From an uncultured Ruminococcus sp. (GTDB lineage: Bacteria > Bacillota > Clostridia > Oscillospirales > Ruminococcaceae), in contig UQXS01000124.1 of the NCBI GenBank assembly GCA_900545125.1, positions 1 to 7,345 of the forward strand: 7,345 nt of DNA, read 5' to 3'. Shown here piece by piece: positions 1 to 4,765 of the stretch; position 1 is the first letter of the stretch; each line of letters starts with the position of its first letter. A program made the position numbers and the translations under genes. The notes beneath the pieces are model-generated. The model worked only from the letters and a program-made list of their open reading frames with translations. It ran no database searches and was not told where the DNA came from.

Positions 1-19
1 CAGTCAGACGCCGTTTTTA
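1..19. terminator. Partial intrinsic terminator, possibly bidirectional, cut by the window edge
   Basis: On the plus strand GACGCCG (7-13) is followed directly by five T (14-18), which is the form of the right arm and T-tract of an intrinsic terminator. On the minus strand the same bases read as an A-run followed by CGGCGTC immediately after the stop codon of the signalling gene, as in a bidirectional terminator between convergent genes. The matching arm would lie outside the window, so the hairpin itself cannot be seen and the call is inferred. Confidence 0.45.
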
Positions 20-1930
20 TTATGATATTTTTTCAGACTTTCTCTCTTTGTGTTTCTTTTTCTTTACCTCGTACATCTTATCATCTGCCTGCTTGATAAG
101 ACTGTACAGCGTATCATTTTCTCCCGGAACAGAAAGAATACTTCCTACGCTTGCAGAAAGAGTATAAGGCTTTTTGATAATAGCATTTATACTGTCCAGC
201 TTCACACTAAGCTTTCTTGCCAGTGACTCAGGACTGCCCTCTGATGCATTTGTGTCAAAGATCACAAACTCATCGCCGCCGAAACGTGCGCATATCGCAG
301 AATGATCGCAGCACTCATTTATAACTCCTGCCAGACGCTGAATAGCAAAATCTCCCTCGTTATGACCATAATTATCGTTAATGAACTTCAATCCGTCCAT
401 ATCAACAAAGCTGAGCATAATGCGCTTTTTATCCTTAACGCAATCCTTGTACATATCGTCAGCCTGGGTTATAAAACCGTTTCTGTTGTAAATATTGCAC
501 AGCGGATCAATTACATATATCCTGTTCAGTTCTTCCATTGCCTTATTAAGATGATAGAGCTTGCGGATATTTTCAATTGAATTACTGATAGTCATTGTAA
601 GAGTATGGCAGAGAAGACTGCTGACAGGAAAATCGCCGTTGGTAATTATGTAATATCCCAGGCATCTTTCACGGAAGTGAAGCGGCAGAAAATAACTGAT
701 ATTACCTCCTGTAAGATGTTCTTCCGGATACATATTGCTGCTCGGGAAACAACTTACCGTTCTTCTTACCCCTCTGTCCCAGATAAGAGGAGCAGTCATA
801 TACGACGAGAAAGAACTGCCGCCATCTTCAGTGACAGTAGGGCCGCTATATGTATCCTGCCAATCATCGGCAAGACACAGGCAGAATTTCTCACAGCCAA
901 GTTCTTCAACAAAATCACCGATAATGTTCATATGCTCTTCAACCGTTTCGGTTTCAGCCAATCCTGCCGTAAGGCGGTTGAGCATGGATACGTTGGCGTT
1001 TGAATTTTCCGTATTTTTATATGTACGTCTCTTGAAGTCCCTGAAATCGTCGGGAGATTCCGTCAGGCAGCCACAACTTTCCGAAAATACGGGGTATGCC
1101 TCCAGCCTTGTACTCTTGTGCGGTTGACCCCCGTTGATAATATCATAAATGATACCGCAAGCCTTATATCCCGATGTAAACAGCGGTCTTTTAACCGAAG
1201 TAAGGGCAGGACAGAAATTTCTTGCGTTATATGTATAGTCAAAACCTGTAACAATGACATCATCCGGCACTCTGTAGCCGAGCTTCTGGAGGGCAGAAAC
1301 GGCAGTCAGAGCCATTGCATCGTTGGCACAGATAAAAGCGTCAGGCAGTGATAAACCCGATTTTACAAACTCATCCACAGCAAGTTTTCCGTCGCCGCTT
1401 CTGAATTCGCCGTAAAATACTCTTGCCGGATCGGCTTCAAGATTATTTTCACTCATTACCCGGAGAAAAGCCTCATATCTGTCCTTGGCTTCCGGATTTG
1501 AAAGCGGACCTGAAATATAATTTATGACCTTAGCGCCGTGCTCAGTTATAACGTGATTTACAATCTCCTCCATAGCGGCGGTATTGTCAATGCATATATC
1601 ATACATATCGGAATATTCCGAGTTGTCAATAACCACAGCCGGAATACCTGCTTTTCTGACTTTATTTACTATGCGTTCTTTTACATCCGGGGCACAGATA
1701 GTATTTGTCATAAGCAGAACACCGTCAAATTTTGTAAAATCAACCATATCATAGATACTGTACTCACCTATGTCGAATCTTTTGCTTGCAAGCATTCCTC
1801 CGAAAGCGGCAAAGTAAGAAACATTCACCTCGTTTTCACGGGCGAAGCGGTTTATTCCTCCTATAATGTTGCTCTGGTATTCTTCATCCAGACCGGATAC
1901 AATAACTGCAATATTAATTATATTACCCAT
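20..1930 (-). CDS. Cytoplasmic ligand-sensing diguanylate cyclase (LacI-type binding fold, GAF-like region, GGDEF)
   Basis: This 636-aa protein probably makes c-di-GMP from two GTP under control of a small ligand. Residues ~3-286 are a LacI/Peripla_BP_3-type periplasmic-binding fold, with typical PDAFICANDAMALTAV (~196-211) and VTGFD (~227-231) segments, ending in ESCGC (284-288). No helix-turn-helix, signal peptide or membrane segment precedes it, so it should be cytosolic and not itself a repressor. Residues ~314-450 look GAF-like (weak call), then a helical linker (~450-472) leads into the GGDEF domain (~474-630). Active-site residues look intact: D510 and D512 in FVDMDG, N518, D527 and GGDEF at 551-555. 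The RxxD inhibitory site is absent (D and A occupy the R and D positions), so I-site product inhibition is not expected. ATG 1930 is chosen because AGGTG lies 6 nt upstream; a GTG at 1939 falls inside that ribosome site. The ligand is unknown. It is transcribed divergently from the lipoprotein pair. Confidence 0.9.
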   Translation of the reverse strand: MGNIINIAVIVSGLDEEYQSNIIGGINRFARENEVNVSYFAAFGGMLASKRFDIGEYSIYDMVDFTKFDGVLLMTNTICAPDVKERIVNKVRKAGIPAVVIDNSEYSDMYDICIDNTAAMEEIVNHVITEHGAKVINYISGPLSNPEAKDRYEAFLRVMSENNLEADPARVFYGEFRSGDGKLAVDEFVKSGLSLPDAFICANDAMALTAVSALQKLGYRVPDDVIVTGFDYTYNARNFCPALTSVKRPLFTSGYKACGIIYDIINGGQPHKSTRLEAYPVFSESCGCLTESPDDFRDFKRRTYKNTENSNANVSMLNRLTAGLAETETVEEHMNIIGDFVEELGCEKFCLCLADDWQDTYSGPTVTEDGGSSFSSYMTAPLIWDRGVRRTVSCFPSSNMYPEEHLTGGNISYFLPLHFRERCLGYYIITNGDFPVSSLLCHTLTMTISNSIENIRKLYHLNKAMEELNRIYVIDPLCNIYNRNGFITQADDMYKDCVKDKKRIMLSFVDMDGLKFINDNYGHNEGDFAIQRLAGVINECCDHSAICARFGGDEFVIFDTNASEGSPESLARKLSVKLDSINAIIKKPYTLSASVGSILSVPGENDTLYSLIKQADDKMYEVKKKKHKERKSEKIS

Positions 1931-1936
1931 TTTTAA

Positions 1937-1944
1937 CACCTACT
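1937..1944 (-). promoter_or_regulatory. Ribosome binding site deciding the GGDEF gene start
   Basis: Read on the minus strand, AGTAGGTG ends 6 nt before ATG 1930. The in-frame GTG at 1939-1937 is part of this Shine-Dalgarno sequence and has no good site of its own, which favours the ATG by three codons. Confidence 0.75.
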
Positions 1945-1963
1945 GAACAAAAATTTTATAAGA

Positions 1964-1982
1964 GCAGTCACATATTGACTGC
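1964..1982. promoter_or_regulatory. Perfect 7-5-7 inverted repeat, candidate operator or leader hairpin
   Basis: GCAGTCA (1964-1970), a 5-nt spacer CATAT and TGACTGC (1976-1982) form a perfect inverted repeat. It lies 34 nt upstream of the GGDEF gene start and about 22-40 nt downstream of that gene's predicted transcription start. It could be a dimeric repressor site acting as a roadblock, or an RNA hairpin in the 5' leader. No T-tract directly follows the repeat on either strand, which argues against a terminator. A smaller inverted repeat with the same 5-nt spacing, GGAA-ACACA-TTCC (1985-1997), adjoins it. No second copy of the full 19-nt palindrome was seen in the window. Confidence 0.55.
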
Positions 1983-2010
1983 CTGGAAACACATTCCGTA
2001 TATTTCTTTA

Positions 2011-2019
2011 ATTATAACA
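2011..2019 (-). promoter_or_regulatory. Extended -10 promoter for the GGDEF gene
   Basis: The minus strand reads TGTTATAAT, a perfect TATAAT (2016 to 2011) with an upstream TGn extension. The -35 position is poor (TTTTAT at 17-bp spacing), as is common for extended -10 promoters. The predicted start is near 2004, giving a leader of about 74 nt that contains the 1964-1982 palindrome. This is read from sequence only. Confidence 0.55.
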
Positions 2020-2164
2020 CAGCTTAGCAAAAAATAAAAGACCTAAATTAAATTTCGTGATAATTAACATACTTTTAAGCTTATATTTGTGCACATCTAC
2101 AAACATTGAAAGTATTTCGTCTTTTTGGTTTAGTAAAATCACTTATTTACAAAAACATAGTTAC

Positions 2165-2170
2165 GAAAGG
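2165..2170 (+). promoter_or_regulatory. Ribosome binding site of the first lipoprotein gene
   Basis: GAAAGG ends 10 nt before ATG 2181. The paralogue downstream has the same GAAAGG at the same 10-nt spacing, followed by a similar NTGT, which supports both starts and suggests that the duplication included the translation leader. Confidence 0.75.
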
Positions 2171-2180
2171 TTGTGTTTAT

Positions 2181-4595
2181 ATGAAAAAATTTATAGCAAT
2201 AATTTCTGCAATTATGCTTTGCACTTCTGCTTTTTCATGCAGTAAAACGAATCATAAAAAAGAAGTTTCACGTTCCTTTACGGCTGAAAAAATAGACAAT
2301 ATCGCCTATAAAGGCGATATAATCAGGCTGCCGGACGACATGACAATGATCTACAGCGTTGATCCTTTTGACAAATGCTCAAAATATTTTGTGATCGGCA
2401 ATGGCTCAAGAGGAGTAGAATTCTGCATCGCAAATGCAGATTTCACATCTTTTTCCAAAGTGGATATCCCCGATTTCAGATACGGTGCTTCATATATGCC
2501 GGATGTTTCAGAGGACGGAATATTCGTAACTTTTCTGAACGATGTAAGCTACGGCGATCTCCCCGCTCCTGACCCGGCATCTGAAGATTATGACTCCGAG
2601 GAATATGAAGCGGCAGCAGAGTATAAATTCAGGATACTGACATATTCCTCCGACGGAAAACTTCTCTCCGACAATGAAGTAAAGGATTTCCCGGTACTTC
2701 CGGAGCAGATGACGCAGATAACCGACTGCGTTTCAGACGGAAAAACAGTTATTGTAAATATTGACGGCAGTTACGAGGTATTCTCTGTAGACGGTACATA
2801 TATTGGCGCACTAACTGCAAATGACGGAGAAACAGTTGAGAATATCGGAAAAAACAGCAGCGGAAAGCTTATCGCTGCCGTTCGCACCGATGCTGACAAC
2901 ATACAGCTCCGTGAGATAAACGACAAGGGCGAAACGAAAAAAAGCCCGGTCACATACAAGCTTTCCGAGACTGTCTACGGAGAAATAGAGCCGGGCTGGG
3001 GCGATTATACCATGTTCATCCGCTCCATGACCACCATATACGGCATAAGGTCCGGGGATGATTCTATCGTTCCTCTGTTCAGCGTCAACCGTGCAGGGCT
3101 GAACTCAAGTAACTTTTCAAACTTTATCATGTGCCCGGACGGCAATTTTGCAGTTCCGATAACCAATTACAGCAACTGGACATGCAAAATAAAGCGTTTT
3201 ATTCCATGCGATCCCTCAGAAATTGAAAACATCCCAACGCTCACAATCGGCTTTTATGGCAGGAACTGGCCTTTGGAAGAATATATTGAAATTTTTAACG
3301 ACGAAAATCAGGATTACCAGATAACGCTGAAATCATACGGCGGCGACAGCGAAGAATATGAAGATGCCACGGAACAGATAAAGCAGGACGCTCTTGGCGG
3401 CAATCTTCCCGACATTATCGTTTCAAGCGAAATCAACGGAATGATCGGCGATTTTAACACCCTGAACATGGATATTTACTGCGATCTCTACGAGTTCATG
3501 GACAAGGACGATACCCTCACCCGTGATGCGCTTGTACCGAGTCTGCTTGAACATCTTGACTATAATTTTAACGGTCATCTGTACCTGATGCCGGAATCGT
3601 TCAGAATTTATCTCCCATACATGGCAAAGACTGAATTTGTGGGGGATATACAAAACTGGGATTTCAACACATATATGGATTTTCTGGAAAATCCTCCGGC
3701 AGGCATGGCTGACGAATTTAAAAACAAGGAAGAAACCCAATGGCAGCGGCTTCGTATTGATAGTTTCAGCGATTATCTTGACTTCAAAAACGTCTCATGC
3801 AGCTTTGATTCTCCGGACTTCATACGTGCCCTGAAATACGCATATGAGGGCATTCCGGACGATCAGTATGCATACGCATCCGAGAGTGAAGAATACGATC
3901 AGGACGCTGAACAGCGCAGATACAACTATGCGATCAGAGAAAACCGTGAACTGTTTACCAACGGTTCTATTATGAATTATAAAGACTATATCACTTTAAC
4001 TAAAGGCGAATTCGGAGGAGAACCGTTTACTGTTCTGGGAAAACCCGGATCGAAAAACAGCGGCGCTTTAATACAGGCTATGTCCAATTCATACGGTATT
4101 ACAAAAACTTCTGATAACAAAGAGCTTGCATGGCAATTTATAAAGCATATGCTCAGCGATGATTATTACAGGGATTATTACTTCACCAACAGCTACGGTT
4201 GGATATCAAGTTTCGCACCGACAAAAAGCGGCATGAAGATATTGGAAGAATATGACAGACAGCCAATGGGCGATACTTACAATTCCCAGATAAAAGACTA
4301 CGGCGGCGTTACATATGATACTTATACAAAGGACGAAAACGGCGAGTATATTTATGAACGTCTTGGATATGTGGATGATAATATCGTCTCAGAAGTAAAT
4401 AAGCTTATAGATTCCGCAAAACCAAGCGATCAGTCCTATATCTACGCTGCTTTCACCAACGAACAGACTTCCGAAACAATGCGCATCTTCAACGAGGAAA
4501 TCGAAAAATTCTTCCACGGCGAATCTTCCGCTGAAGACTGCGCTGCAATGATACAAAGTCGTATATCCATTTATCTCTCCGAACAATTCGGATGA
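2181..4595 (+). CDS. Predicted surface lipoprotein: propeller-like domain plus family 1 solute-binding domain (paralogue A)
   Basis: This 804-aa protein is predicted to be exported and lipid-anchored, binding an unknown ligand outside the cell. The signal peptide begins MKKFIAIISAIML and the likely lipidated residue is Cys20 in SAFSC, an off-consensus lipobox. Residues ~35-345 contain short beta-rich repeats in the style of a beta-propeller (for example SDGKTVIVNIDGSYEVFSVDG from ~185) and an acidic YGDLPAPD segment at ~124. From ~351 (IPTLTIGFYG) the chain resembles family 1 extracellular solute-binding proteins: GGNLPDIIV, MDKDDTLTR at ~440, and a late KELAWQFIKHML helix. The end, IQSRISIYLSEQFG, is shared with its paralogue. 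ATG 2181 is chosen for its ribosome site and signal peptide; upstream in-frame starts would put about 25 residues before the export signal. At 804 aa it is much longer than ordinary solute-binding proteins (about 400-550 aa) because of the extra N-terminal half. No permease or ATPase gene is adjacent. The fold call is good; the ligand is unknown. Confidence 0.85.
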   Translation: MKKFIAIISAIMLCTSAFSCSKTNHKKEVSRSFTAEKIDNIAYKGDIIRLPDDMTMIYSVDPFDKCSKYFVIGNGSRGVEFCIANADFTSFSKVDIPDFRYGASYMPDVSEDGIFVTFLNDVSYGDLPAPDPASEDYDSEEYEAAAEYKFRILTYSSDGKLLSDNEVKDFPVLPEQMTQITDCVSDGKTVIVNIDGSYEVFSVDGTYIGALTANDGETVENIGKNSSGKLIAAVRTDADNIQLREINDKGETKKSPVTYKLSETVYGEIEPGWGDYTMFIRSMTTIYGIRSGDDSIVPLFSVNRAGLNSSNFSNFIMCPDGNFAVPITNYSNWTCKIKRFIPCDPSEIENIPTLTIGFYGRNWPLEEYIEIFNDENQDYQITLKSYGGDSEEYEDATEQIKQDALGGNLPDIIVSSEINGMIGDFNTLNMDIYCDLYEFMDKDDTLTRDALVPSLLEHLDYNFNGHLYLMPESFRIYLPYMAKTEFVGDIQNWDFNTYMDFLENPPAGMADEFKNKEETQWQRLRIDSFSDYLDFKNVSCSFDSPDFIRALKYAYEGIPDDQYAYASESEEYDQDAEQRRYNYAIRENRELFTNGSIMNYKDYITLTKGEFGGEPFTVLGKPGSKNSGALIQAMSNSYGITKTSDNKELAWQFIKHMLSDDYYRDYYFTNSYGWISSFAPTKSGMKILEEYDRQPMGDTYNSQIKDYGGVTYDTYTKDENGEYIYERLGYVDDNIVSEVNKLIDSAKPSDQSYIYAAFTNEQTSETMRIFNEEIEKFFHGESSAEDCAAMIQSRISIYLSEQFG

Positions 4596-4608
4596 CACCA
4601 GCGGTGTC
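4594..4608 (+). other. Stem-loop overlapping the stop codon of paralogue A
   Basis: GACACC (4594-4599), loop AGC and GGTGTC (4603-4608) form a perfect 6-bp stem that includes the last two bases of the TGA stop. Only CCC follows it, with no T-run, so it is not a standard intrinsic terminator. It could protect the 3' end of a processed transcript or be the first element of the structured spacer that follows. Confidence 0.5.
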
Positions 4609-4612
4609 CCCG

Positions 4613-4678
4613 TTCCACGTTATCGTGCGTTCCGCACTAATCTCTGCGGTGGAAATAGTCTGCTTTCGCACGAGGCAG
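4613..4678 (+). other. Structured GC-rich spacer with nested and alternative stem-loops
   Basis: TTCCAC (4613-4618) pairs with GTGGAA (4649-4654), enclosing GTGCG (4625-4629) paired with CGCAC (4633-4637) around loop TTC. Next, CTGCTTT (4660-4666) pairs with GAGGCAG (4672-4678), with two G-U pairs, around the loop CGCAC (4667-4671). That loop is complementary to GTGCG at 4625-4629, and the match extends to 7 bp (TCGTGCG 4623-4629 with CGCACGA 4667-4673), so the inner hairpin and the long-range pairing exclude each other. By my count G+C over 4596-4678 is about 58%, well above the AT-rich divergent spacer. It may be a cis-acting RNA, an mRNA-processing element or a dispersed intergenic repeat. 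I do not recognise a known riboswitch family. Confidence 0.45.
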
Positions 4679-4700
4679 GTAATTTAGGCTTAAATATGTA

Positions 4701-4724
4701 TGGGATGTCGTTCCCGACGTCTCA
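4701..4724 (+). other. Ten-base-pair stem-loop in the leader of paralogue B
   Basis: TGGGATGTCG (4701-4710) pairs with CGACGTCTCA (4715-4724) through 10 bp, two of them G-U, around a TTCC loop. It ends 41 nt before ATG 4766. No T-run directly follows; the nearest (TTTTT at 4740-4744) starts 16 nt after the stem, so termination is unlikely. The same CGTTCC hexamer occurs at 4611, 4628 and 4709 in this spacer. Confidence 0.5.
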
Positions 4725-4749
4725 CTTAAACAAATATACTTTTTAATAT

Positions 4750-4755
4750 GAAAGG
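4750..4755 (+). promoter_or_regulatory. Ribosome binding site selecting the second of two in-frame ATGs
   Basis: GAAAGG ends 10 nt before ATG 4766. An earlier in-frame ATG at 4748 overlaps this site, lacks a good site of its own and would add MKGCHE before a normal signal peptide, so 4766 is preferred. Confidence 0.75.
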
Positions 4756-4765
4756 ATGTCATGAA

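Noticed and set aside
605..1003. Plus-strand open frame of 132 codons inside the GGDEF gene
   Set aside because: It lies opposite a gene with clear domain motifs, its protein is low quality, and it has no convincing ribosome site.
2106..2139. Possible plus-strand promoter, TTGAAA (2106-2111) with TAAAAT (2134-2139)
   Set aside because: The spacing is 22 bp, and at 17 bp the -10 is only TTTAGT. In DNA this AT-rich such matches are expected by chance.
2106..2180. Upstream in-frame extension of paralogue A starting at TTG 2106
   Set aside because: It would place 25 residues before a clear lipoprotein signal peptide, and the GAAAGG site at the spacing shared with the paralogue points to ATG 2181.
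3423..3740. Minus-strand open frame of 105 codons opposite paralogue A
   Set aside because: It is a shadow of a conserved coding region, with no recognisable motif or ribosome site.
4489..4671. Minus-strand open frame covering the end of paralogue A and the structured spacer
   Set aside because: It overlaps the conserved C-terminal codons of paralogue A on the opposite strand, and its product shows no domain. The spacer is better explained by its hairpins.
4735..4740. TATACT as a -10 box for a separate promoter of paralogue B
   Set aside because: No acceptable -35 lies 16-18 bp upstream, and the implied start would be at or just before the ATG 4748/ribosome-site region, leaving almost no leader.
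4596..4747. Spacer as a tRNA, T-box or MITE
   Set aside because: No cloverleaf, TTCGA arm, T-box motif, terminal inverted repeats or target-site duplication could be found by eye.
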